Assembly: GCA_017590115.1 (NCBI GenBank)
Contig: JAGGNK010007448.1
Location: 5,620,815-5,684,814 of the forward strand
Reading direction: 5' to 3'
From: Montifringilla adamsi
Lineage: Eukaryota; Chordata; Aves; Passeriformes; Passeridae
DNA: 64,000 bases
Shown piece after piece: positions 1-11,755 of this stretch. The notes beneath the pieces were generated by a model. That model was not told the origin of the DNA. It made no database searches and saw nothing but the letters and a program-made list of their open reading frames with translations. A program made the position numbers and the translations under genes. The first letter of the stretch is position 1; the number at the start of each line of letters is the position of its first letter.

Positions 1-397
1 GAGCACAGGTGGCACAGAGGAGGGGCAGCCAACTGGGGAGCCAATGAGGGCACAGGGGCGGAGCATTGCAGTAAACCGGAACCAATGGGGGACAAGAGAG
101 GGGAGAACATTCCAGAGGGAGTACATAGAAGGAAAAAAGGGCAGCTGGACTGGGTGATACCAGTATAACCTTGAGCCTGCCACTGCTTATGGGTGAGACC
201 ACTGTGTTCAGAGGAGTGTCTCTCTCTGACCCTGGGTCCCCACAGCTGGGCAGCCCTGCCAGCTCCAGTCCCAGCTGGGCAGCCCAGCCAGCTCGTCACT
301 CCAGCCTTGGTCCCTCCAAGCTCCTGGAGTGACTTGCCCAGCACCCCACATCTGAAGAGCTGCCTCCCCAAGGGCAAGGTCAGTGGTTTCCCTTCCC
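1..397 (-). other. SPOUT1: SPOUT1 3' flank / 3'UTR
   Basis: Sequence downstream of the SPOUT1 stop codon on the minus strand. I see no AATAAA or ATTAAA on the minus strand here, so the poly(A) site either lies beyond the left edge of the window or uses a variant signal. No other gene is recognisable. Confidence 0.4.
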
Positions 398-3300
398 TCA
401 GCTGTCTTTGGGTGTCTTCACAGCTTCCTCAATGTGTGGTCTCAGTGCAGAGAGAGAGATCAGCAGCGCTTCCTGCAGCAGAGCCAGGCCAGTCAGAGCA
501 CACCAGGGCCATGTGTGTCCCTGCCCCAGGCAGACACCCAGCACTGCCCTGTGCACACCCAGCACCATCAGCCCCACCTCTGTCCGGATGGTTCTGCTGC
601 CCTGGCTGGGACACGTGTTCAGGTAGAAGTCAAACAGGACGCTTGGGTCGGTGACCTCCAGGTTTGGGTCCACATCAACCCCAGCTTCCAAGCCCTCAAG
701 GCCTCCAAATACAACAAGGGCATGCCTGGGGAGAGCACAAGGACAGGGTGAGAGCAGACTGTCTAGGACTGCATCCAGGCTCCTGTGTGCTGCTGAACAG
801 GGAGCTGTGTCTGTTGCTGATGGTTCCCACTGCAGCTGCCTCCCCACCAAAGCCCCACAGCATCTGGCCAATGTGACAGTCCCTGCTACCAACTGCAGAG
901 AAAGAGGGAAAGAATTGGCCTTGTTCTGAGGTATTTCCCCTGCTCTGCTGCCTGCACCAGCCTCACTGGGAGCTCTGAGTGAGTCCAAGCAGGCAGGACA
1001 CAAACCTGAAGGAGGGCAGAGTGACCTGGTCCACAGAGCTGCCCCGCTCTGAGGTCCCAATAGAGAGATCATAACCTTCCTTGAATGGGCACTCGGAAAA
1101 GACAGCACCTGGAAAACAAGAGTTTGGGGTTACTGCTGCCATGTGCTCACCTGTGTGCCTTCTGGACAGGCTAAAACACTCCATGGTTGAGTAGTGGTAG
1201 CAGGAGTTGCTTTCAGTGCCAAAAGTGCAGCTGGAGACAGAGTGACTCCTCTTTCCCACATAATTCCCCTGCTGCAATTCTCCCACATCCTTTTCCTCAA
1301 AGCTCAAGACAGGTGCCAGGAACCACCCCCTAACAGCTTACAGTCTTCCTACAAGGTTCCATCAACCAGAAGATATGAAAACAATTTTTCAGGGGTCTTG
1401 GACTCCAATTGCTGGTTCTGATGTGAATGAGTGGGATGTAGTTATCGTGGAAATAGAGAAGGGCATCAACTCATCTCTTGCTGTTGTGCAGCCATTTGGA
1501 GCAATGGTGAGTGGAGGTTACAGAGCACAGTCCTGGAGGGTGACTGGGGTGGTTCATGCCTCGTTTCATCCCTAAAATCTGACTGCCACATGGCTGCTGG
1601 CTGCACATGTAACGTGCATGTCTCCTTCAGACAAGGAGCTTTCTAGGAAAGAGATGCATGCAGCCAGCAGGCCTGAGACTGGTGTGGACGCCCAGGCAGG
1701 GAATCTCCCTGGATACTCACTCAAGCAGGAGGCCAGGCGGACGCTGTAACCCCAGTACAAGCCCGAGACTGCCCGGGGGTGGTGCGAGGACACCACGGTG
1801 CCTTTCCGCACTTTGGCTTCTGAAAGAAAGCAAAGAGGTTAAACAGCCCCTGTGATCTGGTGAGATTTGACCAGCCACAGCCATCACCCTCTCTTTTTCC
1901 AGAATGTGAAAAAGTATTCTGGAAATTGTAAGTTATGGAAAGCCTGTGAGCTTGTGTTTGGGCTGTTTATTGCTGAGAAGAAGAAGAGCTGACAGTTTTT
2001 TCCAGTTATTGAGGGAAGCATGGTAAGGGTGTTATTAAATTTGTGTACGGAGTGAAGGGAATATGCAGAACTGTTGGGTACCTTCAAACCTGTCATACAG
2101 AAGGACCAGCTCCTGCAGGACTGAGGTTTACAGATGCTCCTGGAGCCATGGATTACCTGGATTCTGGGGCTCCTGCAGGCGTACAGTGACTCGCAGACCA
2201 GGGTTCAGCTGTTTGTCAATCTGCACCTCCTGCAGTGACAGTCACCATCAGCACCAGACATTCTGCAAGGACTGGGGAAGGTGGGGAAGGAAGGGAATGC
2301 TTTGAAGAACTGGGGGTCTGTTCTGGCATGGAGGTGAGATCAAGAGCTCTGTGTGTGGCTCGGGCTTGCTCATCAGTCTGAGGCTTATTTCGCTACTCAA
2401 AGGTTCAGCTGCAGCAGTAAAGCAATGATCTGCTGGAATGCCTGGGGCCTGCTGGGGCTTGGGAAGCCACAAACATTACCAAGTCATAAGGGACAAGACA
2501 GCAACAGCCTTAAACCCCCACCAGCCCACTGCAGCCTTCAGAAACCCAGCAGCGCCCACCCTGCCTGCTGCAAATCTGCCAGAGAGACAAGGGAGTTGTT
2601 TTGGCACATGTGGGTAACAGACACACCTTCCTCATCCCACAGTTAACAAAAGAGCCTCTGCCTGGCTTCGTTGGCCGGTCCAGCACGACGCCCTCCCGGT
2701 ACTCCGAGTCCTCGTCCATCCGCATGTGGTGGGGGCTGTCCAGGGGGTTGAGCAGCCCTAGAACAGCACAGAGCAAAAAGCAGCTGTGGGGAAAGCACAG
2801 GTGGAGGTGCAGGTGCTCTCCTGCTCCTTCCCTCTCAGGTCCAGTGCTGAAGTGGGGAAAAGTCCTGGCTGTCCCACACACAAGGAGCCAGAGGTCAGGA
2901 AGGAGAGAGAGAACTGCATTTACCTGCAAACTGCAGATCCTCGTGTTTTGGAAAAAAGGATTTCCTCAAGTACCTGTTGCCAGAGAAAGGTGAAATCTGA
3001 AAAGGTATTTTTATGGAATCTGGATCTCAATTCTAGCCCTGTTCTGACTCAAATAGCTGAGTATAGAGAAAAGCAAACTTACTGAGGGCACTCCAAGTAC
3101 TGCAGGATCCGAGCCAGCTGCACACAAGCCTTGCCTTTCTTCCCAACTCCTTCAAAATCCCCCTCCACGCTCCTGAAAGTGAAAGCAAGCAGCTTGTTAA
3201 CTCCACATGAGATTGGTCAGGTCTCCAGAAGACCAAGCCTTGCTTCTTAATCTGACAATAGCATCACATCCCTCCCCTCTCACCCTTGTAAGACGGCTGC

Positions 3301-4785
3301 TCCACAGACAATCTGTTAACAAATCATCCTTGGAACTCTCTCCAAGCCAAGGACCTTTTTCAGTTTTGTTTTTTGATCCTTATGTATGACTGTGATGTGG
3401 CAGGAAGATGTCCTGACAGATGTCCTATCCCTCCATAGCAAGGTTTAAGAGTACAGGAGAACTTGGCCTCCTGTTGCTTTGTTAACCCCATGTTGGGATA
3501 AATGATCTAAGCTGCCAGGACAGTTCAGTCAACATCTTTTTCCCTGGGGTACAGTGGTCCCCATAGTCCTGGCACTGGGGAGAGGTACATGCAGTTCCTT
3601 CCTGGCCCTAGCTTAATAAAAGAGTGAAGGAACAGAAAGCTGAGAGGAAATACCACGCAGAACAAGATGGCTCTTCTTTCAGAGAATCACAGAATGGCCT
3701 GGGTTGGAAGGGAACTTGAAATATCATCTTGTTCCACCTCCTGTCATGAGCAGGGACACCTTCCACTATCCCAATTTGCCCCAAGCCCCATCCAAGCTGG
3801 CCTTGGACACTTCCAGGGACAATGCAACCACAGCTTCTCTGGGAAAGCTGTGCCAGGGCCTCACCACCCTCAAAGGGAAGAACTCCTTCCTGCAATCCGA
3901 TCTAAGCATGCTCTCCTTCAGTCTTTGCCTTACTTCACATCCTCTCCGTGCTCTTCGAACACCACGATCTCATCCACGCAGAAGATGGCGCAGGCGCGGG
4001 CGATCTGTCCGGCCAGGTAGGAGCGCAGCGCCGGCGACTGCGCGTTGTTCAGGATGGAGCCGGGCAGGGCCACGCTCAGCGTGTGCTGCCGGCCTGGGGA
4101 GCAGAGACATGAGAGAGCCCAGGTGCAGCAGCACATTTACTGCTTCAGCTGCACGTGGGGTGGGGGAAAAGCAACTTCTCAGGTTTAATCACTGGTTTTC
4201 TCTTAAGAAAGATCTCTAGTGCAGTGTTTGTGCCTGTTTGGGCATGTGGACTGATCCACATCAATCTATGAAATAACACCTTTCCTATCGACAGCTAACA
4301 CTGACTGCCTTTTAACAGCCAGATTTTCTAGCACTTTCCACCCAGGTCTCCCCACTGGGTCACAGCAGCATCACCTCTGTCTTCCTTCTGCTCCTCCTGC
4401 GTCTGGGCTTGCTGTTCTGCCAGCTCTCGCATCCGCTGTTTGTCCAGTTTCTTCAGCAGCTTAATTTCCTTCCATTTCTTCGTCTCTGCTTTCCCTAGGA
4501 CGGAGAACAGCGCCTGGCGTTAAACACCGCGCCGTGACCGCTCCGAGCGGCCCCAGCCCCAGCGTGTGCCCGGCTTTCCTTACTCTCCTGCTTCCAGCGC
4601 CGCCAGTCCACCTTCCTGTCCTCAACCTACGGGGACAGCACGCGTTACCGCCGGGCTCCCCTCAGAGCGGGACCCGAGTCATGCCCCGGGCTCCCCTCAG
4701 GGTCGCGGGCTGGACCCGGGCCCCCCTCACCGCCCACCTGCGCGCCCCTGGGCCGCTTCCCCACGCCGCTCTCCGTGTCCGCCAT
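398..4785 (-). CDS. SPOUT1: SPOUT1 (CENP-32), SPOUT-fold RNA methyltransferase
   Basis: Twelve coding exons (minus strand, 5' to 3'): 4738-4785, 4584-4626, 4375-4494, 3934-4093, 3083-3172, 2924-2973, 2627-2757, 2157-2229, 1721-1819, 1006-1108, 578-725, 398-472. Together they make 1140 nt, or 379 aa; the human protein is about 376. All junctions are GT-AG and in phase. The first 70 residues are Lys/Glu-rich and probably helical (KKWKEIKLLKKLDKQRMRE). The rest matches the Methyltrn_RNA_3/SPOUT domain, with SVALPGSILNNAQS at its start, GLYWGYSVRLASCLS in the middle, and the C-terminal knot region ALVVFGGLEGLEAG. From family knowledge, SPOUT proteins bind S-adenosylmethionine in a trefoil knot, and CENP-32 helps anchor centrosomes to spindle poles and associates with kinetochores. 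The start ATG lies in the CpG island. Introns hold no gene; one contains a CR1 fragment. Confidence 0.95.
3681..3905 (-). mobile_element. CR1 LINE 3'-end fragment
   Basis: Begins AATCACAGAATGG with GGGTTGGAAGG just after, continues through CCACCTCCTGTCATGAGCAG and TGGCCTTGGACACTTCCAGG, and ends near the phrase CTCACCACCCTC plus a short tail. This is the reverse complement of the 3' part of avian CR1 retrotransposons, recognised from memory. It is 5'-truncated and non-coding. It lies in a SPOUT1 intron, with its boundary about 30 bp from the splice donor of the 3934-4093 exon. Confidence 0.85.
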
Positions 4786-4980
4786 CTTCCCCGCGCTGCC
4801 GGCCGCGCCCCCGCGCTGCTGATTGGCCGGAGCTCGCGGGCCCCGCCCACCGCGGGGAGGAGCCCGAGGTCACGTGGTGTGTGTTTAATCGGCCCGCGCG
4901 GCAGCGGAGCTAAGCAGGGTCGGTCGCGTTCCGCGGGAGGATGGGTGACCCGGGCGCAGCGGAGCGCTGGGCGGGCCGAG
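4500..4980 (-). promoter_or_regulatory. SPOUT1: SPOUT1 CpG-island promoter
   Basis: Dense CpG sequence covering the first two coding exons and about 200 bp upstream. Visible elements on the minus strand are a YY1-type AAGATGGCGGA (4778-4788) that contains the start codon, a CCAAT box in inverted orientation (GATTGGCC near 4820), and a CACGTG E-box at 4871-4876. There is no TATA box. The transcription start site is inferred to be shortly upstream of 4785. Confidence 0.75.
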
Positions 4981-4983
4981 GAA

Positions 4984-5047
4984 GATCACAATTCCCACCG
5001 ATCACAATTCCCGCAGAACACAATTCCCACCGATCACAATTCCCACG
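4984..5047. repeat. Four-copy 16-bp tandem repeat
   Basis: Four head-to-tail 16-bp units start at 4984, 5000, 5016 and 5032, each close to GATCACAATTCCCACC; the units differ at a few positions. All keep the core CACAATTCCC. The repeat lies about 200 bp upstream of the SPOUT1 start, at the CpG-island edge. The core resembles the ACTACAATTCCC part of ZNF143/THAP11-type promoter elements, but that link is only inference. Confidence 0.8.
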
Positions 5048-5586
5048 TGGTCGTGTGTGTAAAATCTGCGTACTTGCGTCTGCGTGTCTTTGCACAAGCC
5101 CTGCGTGTGTTCTGACGATACACAGATGCACCCTGCCCTTTGCAGGTTGTGTCATGGCCTAGACAGGAGCCCACACGTGGGGGTGCTGCAATTAATCTTC
5201 ATACTAATCTAATTGCACGGTTCTTTCTCTGTTTCAGACTCTCCCCATGTTTGGTAGATATATGGGTGCAAAAGGGCTTTCAGCAGCACCCCCACCCACC
5301 CAGGCTGAGCAAGCAGGTGAGATGGGACGCCAGGAGAGGCAGGGGGCTGTTTGCCTCCTTCCCTCTCTCCCTCCCTCCTGCTGGCCCACGCAGCTCTGCC
5401 TCCAAGGGATTGGTATCACCAAACTGCAGCCCAAAATGGAAAACCTACAGAGCTCTCCCCACCAGCCTGAGTGGGACAAGTAGCCACCATCACAGGACCC
5501 AGCAGAGATGAGGTAGCTCTCAAGGAGAGCTCCATCAGTCCTGCAGTCATTACAGAGACACTCTTCCATGATTGCAGTAATTCCTC
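5048..5586. other. Intergenic, SPOUT1 promoter to KYAT1 3' end
   Basis: No coding exon, RNA gene or clear repeat was recognised in this stretch between the SPOUT1 promoter and the presumed KYAT1 3' end. The short ORFs here have no domain features and no supporting splice structure. Confidence 0.5.
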
Positions 5587-5592
5587 TTTAAT
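5587..5592 (-). terminator. KYAT1: Possible KYAT1 poly(A) signal (ATTAAA)
   Basis: Minus-strand ATTAAA in an A/T-rich setting about 0.9 kb downstream of the KYAT1 stop codon, followed by a TG-rich stretch. No canonical AATAAA was found nearer the stop. The 3'UTR would cover about 5570-6526. Assigned by position only. Confidence 0.3.
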
Positions 5593-6526
5593 AATTTAAC
5601 TGCTACAAACACTCATTGCACAGTCTGTTGCACACAACTCCCGCATGGTTGATGATGATGTTTTACACTCTTATCCAGGCTGACATCAACGCTGATGCAA
5701 GAATTAACTGTCCAGAATTGTTCATGTTACCCCATCAGCTCACTGGGTGGGAGGTTGTGGTGGCCACCAGCAGCAGGAGCAGCCAAAGCCACAGTGCCCA
5801 TTCTCCCCAGCCACGGTGTGCATTTGTCAAAGGCCAGAAAAAGTTTTGCTCTGGAGCCTGGACGATGCTGCCAAGCCCTGAGAAAGTGCCAGGAGTAATC
5901 TGGAAGGTTTGACAATAGCCAGGCTACTGGTGAAAGCCTGTTTCCTGGGGAAAACCAATTGTGTGGTCATTTTCCCCAGAGATGCACAGAGAAAAATAGT
6001 GGGAAAATAATTTATGATGAGAAATGTCATTTCACTGGGTTTGTAATTGTCAGGATCATAGGAGTCACCTTACTGATGGCTGGTGATACTCTCTAGTCCT
6101 GTGGGAACGTGAGTGCTGGTGGAAATGCTGCCCTGAGTGGGGATGTGGAACAAGACAATCCACACTAACAGCACAGCCTTAAAGATAGGTCCTGAAACAC
6201 CTTTTCAGAATTTGGTGATGAGACAGAGCCCAGAAGCCATCCTCACCTTGTGTGTTGCTGGACGTATCCTAGAACTGATTATCAAAGTTTTCACATGTAA
6301 GAAATGTCAAATGCTGTCAGTGCACACAAAGTCTCACTTCTTGAAATCATTTCACAGTGATTGAAAATGTCCCCCAGGTCCTGGGCCTGGAAAAACTTAA
6401 CCATTTGTCTGTCAGAAAATGTTGTTGAAAGCACTGAAGTAAGAACATACCAAACTTTGTAGACAAGTGAAGAAGAAGAGCAGCTGGGGCAGATGATGAC
6501 CAAGGAGAGCGTGGTTCTCAGTGTAT

Positions 6527-9500
6527 TCAGGAGCTGGTTTTCTCCTGTTTCCATTTTTGTAATATGTCACTTGCTGCCTTCAGGGTAGCTTCCTCCTAAA
6601 AAATACCACAGACATGGTCAGTGGCTCCCAGCCAAATCCTATTCCCCCTCACTGCAGCCACTGTTGACACAAAAATCCTGTTCTCATTCTGAGGCATTGC
6701 AGGTTCAGTATGAGATAGACACAGCCACTGGGCAGCTAAAGGGGCACCTAGAGAGTCCCCTCCTTGGCTAAGAAGTGCAGGATGCTGATGGGAAAAGTCA
6801 GGATGTTTAGGATAGCCCTGGCACATCTGCTGCCCCCAGCTCAGCTCATGTGTCTGCAGGAGTAGCTCCAGCTGGGATGCCATGGTGGGCTCCAATGCCC
6901 AAGGCATCCTGCATTTCTTCTTGGCATTTCTCTCATTAAACCAGCCCTGATTATTACTCCCAACCTTGCCTTCCTTAGTGCTGTCCATGTCTCACCTTTG
7001 CAAAGCAGAACCGGATGAAATTGGTGTAGTTGTTCTTGTGGGCCTCGCTGTAGAAAGCGGAGAGCGGGATGGCAGCAAGCCCCTGGGAGGAGGAAGCACG
7101 TGGAGCTGAGGGTGCTGCTCTGGGGCTGGCCTGCAGCCTGCTGGGCCCCAGTGTGGGTGAACTCCAGGCCCCCCAGCCATGAGCTTGGGTGGGCACAAAC
7201 CCCCCCAGGGTAAAGGCAGCAGGAAGGGCCAGACCCTTTTACCTTGTTCTTGACCATCCACTTTGCAAATCTGGAGTCGTAGGGCTCATCTGAGTTGGGG
7301 ACATCAGGGACATCAGATTCTGCAGGAGAAGCACAGCAGGACAGAAGCTGGGACAGCTGCCAGGTGCCTCAGCTGAGCCCCCAGCCCCCATCCTTGCAGC
7401 TGGGATGGGGAACATGCAGCCCATCCCTGCTTTGATGATGGTTTATGCAGGTTCCTGTCCCTGCCAGTAGTGCCACACCCCACACCCAGCCCACCTGGGC
7501 AGGACTGCAGGTGACTCACTGAACGGGGAGATGTCTGCCACCAGGAAGTAGGTGCCCTCTGGGATGATGGGTTTCATCCCCACCCCATCCAGGCTCTGAA
7601 CCAGCCAGTCTCTCTTCTGCTGCAGCTCCTTGGGCAGCTGGACGAAGTAGCTCTCTGGTTTTCCATAGAGCATGAGCTCCCTCTGGAAACCCTGAGCCAC
7701 GGCCTCCTGTAAGGAGAGAGGGGCCAGTGCCCCGTGGTCAAGGCTTTCTTGGGAATTGAAGTTCCTGCAATTCACAAGTGATTAGGGAGCTCTGTGCCAC
7801 CAGCCCCTCTGAACTGCCCCTTAAATTTGTCAATGCAAGATAAGGAATATACCCCAGGCAGGTTGGACTCTCCCCTTTCTCCCAGACACGGAGTAACTGT
7901 AGGGAGAGAGGAAGGAGCCTCTTCAGGGCACCACAAATCACTTGTGTGTGCCTTTCAGGTCAGCTGTGGCCAAGAGGACCATCTCTTACCCCTGGGAATT
8001 GCAGGGCCAGGTGCAGGGAGCTGCCTTACCTGGGCAATTGTGGCACAGTGGTACACGGAGTTCTGGTGCACAGTACGGAGGTGCTGCAGCAGCCTGTCAG
8101 GTCCCACAACCCAGCCCACCTGTGGCCAGGAGAGGAGGAGGATGGTGAGTCTGGCTGCCTGCTCAGGCTCCCTTTTCTGTGCCTGTGCTGGTTTCATTGC
8201 TCTTTCTAGACAGAACTTTCATGAAGCACCGCTGGTACTTTCAGACCCTGAGGCTCAAAGCTGAGTGTGGCCACAGCGTCCCCAGTGCTGTGCTGTGGCA
8301 AAGGGACAGGGATGGGGACACAACGAGGTGCCACATGGGACATTCACCTTCCATCCAGTGGCACTGAAGGTCTTCCCAGCACTCCCGATGATCACCGTGC
8401 GGTCCCACATCCCTTGCAAGCTGGCTGGCAGTGAAAGGAGAGAAACCCCAATGGCAGAGCTCAGCATGCTCCTTTCTGGCTGCATTAATGGCACGTGGGA
8501 GCTCTCTGTCCACCATAATCCATAGTGACCTTTAGTGTTCACAGCACATCTTTCACCTGGATGAGCCTCAAAGCACATCCCAAGCAGGCAGCCAGGTTTC
8601 TCAAGAGCATCTCCTTTTAATTAAGCATTTTCACAGGCATGTGAAATTTTCACAGGCATATACTCAGCCCCAGGGGCTCTCAGAGATGCCAAGCACCATC
8701 ACCGTGCATCAAGGTGATGGCATGTTACTCCAACTGGAAGAACAGGCTGAAACCGTGTTGAAATGAATTTCCTGGAGCTAGAGACACTCAGAAAACTGTG
8801 GCTTTACAAAGCATGGGAAAAAAATCAGTTTCACTGGAGTCAAGTGGCTTTTTGTTCTAGATCTCCCCTCTGGCTCTGAAGTCAAGAGCTTCTGTTCAGG
8901 ACTTGGTTTGGAGGCTGAGATTGAAGTGCACCAAAATACCTCCAGTGGGGGATTCATGCCTAGTACAGCTGTGCATGCAGGCAGCTCCCGGGATTTCCAG
9001 GGGCCGCCAGTGCAACGCCCGTTCCCTGCCCCGCCCAGCCCTGCCCCGTACCGATGCGGATGTGCTGCTTCCCGTCGTAGACCAGCCACTCGTACACCTC
9101 GTCGCTGATGCACAGCACGTCGTGCTTCACACACAGCTCTGCAATCAGCCCCAGCTCCCCGCGGCTGAACACCTGCGGCAGGCACGGAGTGCAGCAGAGG
9201 TACAGCAGGAGCATTTCTGAGCCCCTGCCTCTCCCTGCAGGCTGTGAGTATCCTCCTGGCACCATCTCCCGTGCCAGGGAGGGGCAGGAGCTGCTGCACT
9301 GGTCTAACAGGGCAAAAGCACGGCTGGCACAAAAGACAAGGCTCAAAAACACCAGGAGACTGAGCACAGCATGTGGTACTCCCACAGCACCCACTTCCCT
9401 TGTGTGCAAGGCAGGCTGAGTCTGCTGCACTGCAAATGTGGCTGCAGCACCCCAGCAGCTTCCAGGGCCCAGCAGCAATGGATTGCAGCAGTGTTACCTT

Positions 9501-11755
9501 GCCCAGAGGGTTGTTGGGTGAGTTCAGAACGATGGCTTTTGTCCGTTCACTGAATTTAGAAGCCAGTTCAGCTGGGTCCAGCTGCCAGTCTGCACTAGAC
9601 ATCAATTTTCCATCTTTTGGAGGATTCTAGAGATAACATGGGAATTTTGGTTTGCTTTGCTACCTCTGCACCTTGTTTACCACTCACCTCTTTGCTGACT
9701 GCTGTGACTCTTCCCTTCTCCACTCACTCACCGGTCTCAGAGGCACAAACACAGGTGTCCCACCAGCCATTTTCACCATTGGCTCATAGCAGTCAAAGAA
9801 GGGTTCAATGATTATCACCTGGAAGAAAGGGACATGTCAGCATCCTCCTGGTCCTGCTCAGACCTTCCCTGAGGAGTGTAGAGAGCAATGAGAGCGACAG
9901 GACATTTTAATCCCTAATTACTGTAATGGAGAACCTGCATTGCCTGTGGGGAGTGTCAGGAAGGACATCACCACTCAGGACAAAAAGGGTTATTTTGCTT
10001 TATGCAGAAATGAGGCAATGCCCTGCAGCAAATAATTTCTTCCTTTGGAAGCTCAAGTACTGCAGAATGGGGATATAAAACTGGTTTTGCTTTGGAAAAG
10101 GACAATGAAAACCAGCCTGCAGGTGCCCTGGGGGAAGGCTGCCAGTGTAACAAACCCTTATCTTGGGTTACCTCATCACCTTCATCCACTAAAGCCTGGA
10201 AGCAGCAGAACAGGGCCTGGTATGCCCCCACAGTCACCATCACATTGGTCATAGGATCCAGGTCTCGTCCAAGCAGCTTCTCGAAAAATTGGGCTAGGAC
10301 CTTCACCAGAGGTGGGTGGCCCTGTGGGGTGAGAGGAGGGTGGGAATTGGGTTGCAGAAGATTCCTAAACCAAGGACAAACCCTTGGAAGGGGACTGGGA
10401 AGCCAAGAGCCCTGTGAGATCTTCCAGCCTGGCTGCCTCAAACATCCCAGTAAAGCAGGGAGCTACTGGGAATAGTGGGCATGGGTCGAGGCTGGATGTG
10501 CGTTTTGCCTCATGTTTTTTGCTGTTTACTGCTGCCTGGTGAGCTCTGAAGCAGCCAGGACTGGTGGGGACTGAGGGGGTGGTGCTGGGGAGGGAGATCT
10601 GTCACTCACAAAGGCACGGGTGTACTGGTGCAGCATGTGGTTCCCCCCGCCAAGGGCTCTCGCGAGTGCCTCTGTCAGAAAGTCTGGTGCAGGGAAGTCA
10701 GGGAAGCCCTGGCCCAGGTTCACCTTGGAGTAGGTAGCAGCCAGTTTTACAAACTCCACCCTAGAGAGAAGGGAGACAAAAGCACTTTCAGAGGGTGTGA
10801 GCAGTGTGCTGGCACATGGGTCTGCTTGCAGCATCCCTTTGGAAGGGAGTGAGGTTGGTGTCTCGCCTGCAGAGCCATCCTGCTGCCCACAGGCATGCAG
10901 GACCCAGCACAGGTCATTTCAGACCTGTTGCAATTAAACCAAGGATCATGAACTATTGTACTGGGGGAATTTATTCTCCCAGGAAACAGCTCCTGTGGTC
11001 AGTGTGTGGTCACAGCTGAAAGCCTGTGGTGTTTCAGATCACACTGGACTGAGCAGGAGGAGACTTGGAGGTTTTCAAGCTCATACCAGCTCTGCAAAAT
11101 TTAGCAACTAGACACTGTGAAGGCCTCTGCAGAGGGCAGGGTGGGTTGAACTCGCTGCTCATCTCAAACCAAACAAGAGCCATCTCACTGGCAGTTTGTA
11201 GCTTGAGCCCAGGCACAGCAGGGCCTTGGGGAAAGACCATTTAAATCTCTTCTTCCAGCACACAACTTTCCCAATGCCACATTGTGCCTGGCAGCATGGG
11301 AATGGCATTTGCAGCAGCCCTTGCCCTGCCTCTCTGCTTGTGGTGCCCCAGGGGGAGCTTGGAGCAGGTGCCAGGCTGCAGTCAGTGTGCAGCAAACACT
11401 TGGCTCAGATTTGGGTGCCACTGGGATCATTTGGGTGGATGGGTCAGAGGGAGGGCGGTGCTTCTGCCTGCCCAGTGGTGCAGAAAACCTGATACATCCT
11501 GGAGTGAGAGCTGCAGGTACAGCACTGACTCATGGTAAAGTCTTCTGGGACAAACTTGCTCTGATGTGCTTCCTGAACACATGCAAAGCAGTTGAGGGAA
11601 ACTTCTGCTCTGTGCTGTGTAGCTACTGTGGTTTCAATCTGGTTTTAGGATGCCTAAAACCACATCTACCACCTGGGTAAACCAGATATTCTTTTAACTC
11701 ACCAGATATTTTTATCTATTCCCTCCAGCCTCCGAGCTTGCACTGGCCTTGACAT
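6527..11755 (-). CDS. KYAT1: KYAT1, kynurenine aminotransferase 1 / cysteine-S-conjugate beta-lyase
   Basis: Twelve coding exons (5' to 3'): 11703-11755, 10610-10760, 10172-10321, 9732-9818, 9498-9626, 9052-9172, 8348-8424, 8030-8119, 7520-7706, 7243-7319, 6996-7082, 6527-6595. The total is 1278 nt, 425 aa (human 422). Fold-type I PLP aminotransferase. The Schiff-base lysine is in [13 protein letters not shown] at about residue 248; PLP-contacting Asn186 (NSPNNPLGK), Asp214 and Tyr217 (SDEVYEW) and the substrate-binding Arg near 398 (FIRFCF) are all present. It converts kynurenine to kynurenate, transaminates glutamine and acts as a beta-lyase on cysteine conjugates. KYAT3 is the close paralogue; I chose KYAT1 because of its position between SPOUT1 and LRRC8A. 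The start follows a good acceptor (CTGCAG at 11762-11767), so at least one untranslated exon lies upstream. The N-terminus [13 protein letters not shown] lacks an obvious mitochondrial presequence. Confidence 0.95.

Noticed and set aside
4984..5047. CRISPR-like array
   Set aside because: Direct 16-bp units without spacers in a vertebrate promoter; not a CRISPR.
4534..5115. 193-codon plus-strand ORF over the SPOUT1 promoter
   Set aside because: Long only because CpG-island sequence lacks stops. It overlaps SPOUT1 exon 2 and exon 1 on the other strand.
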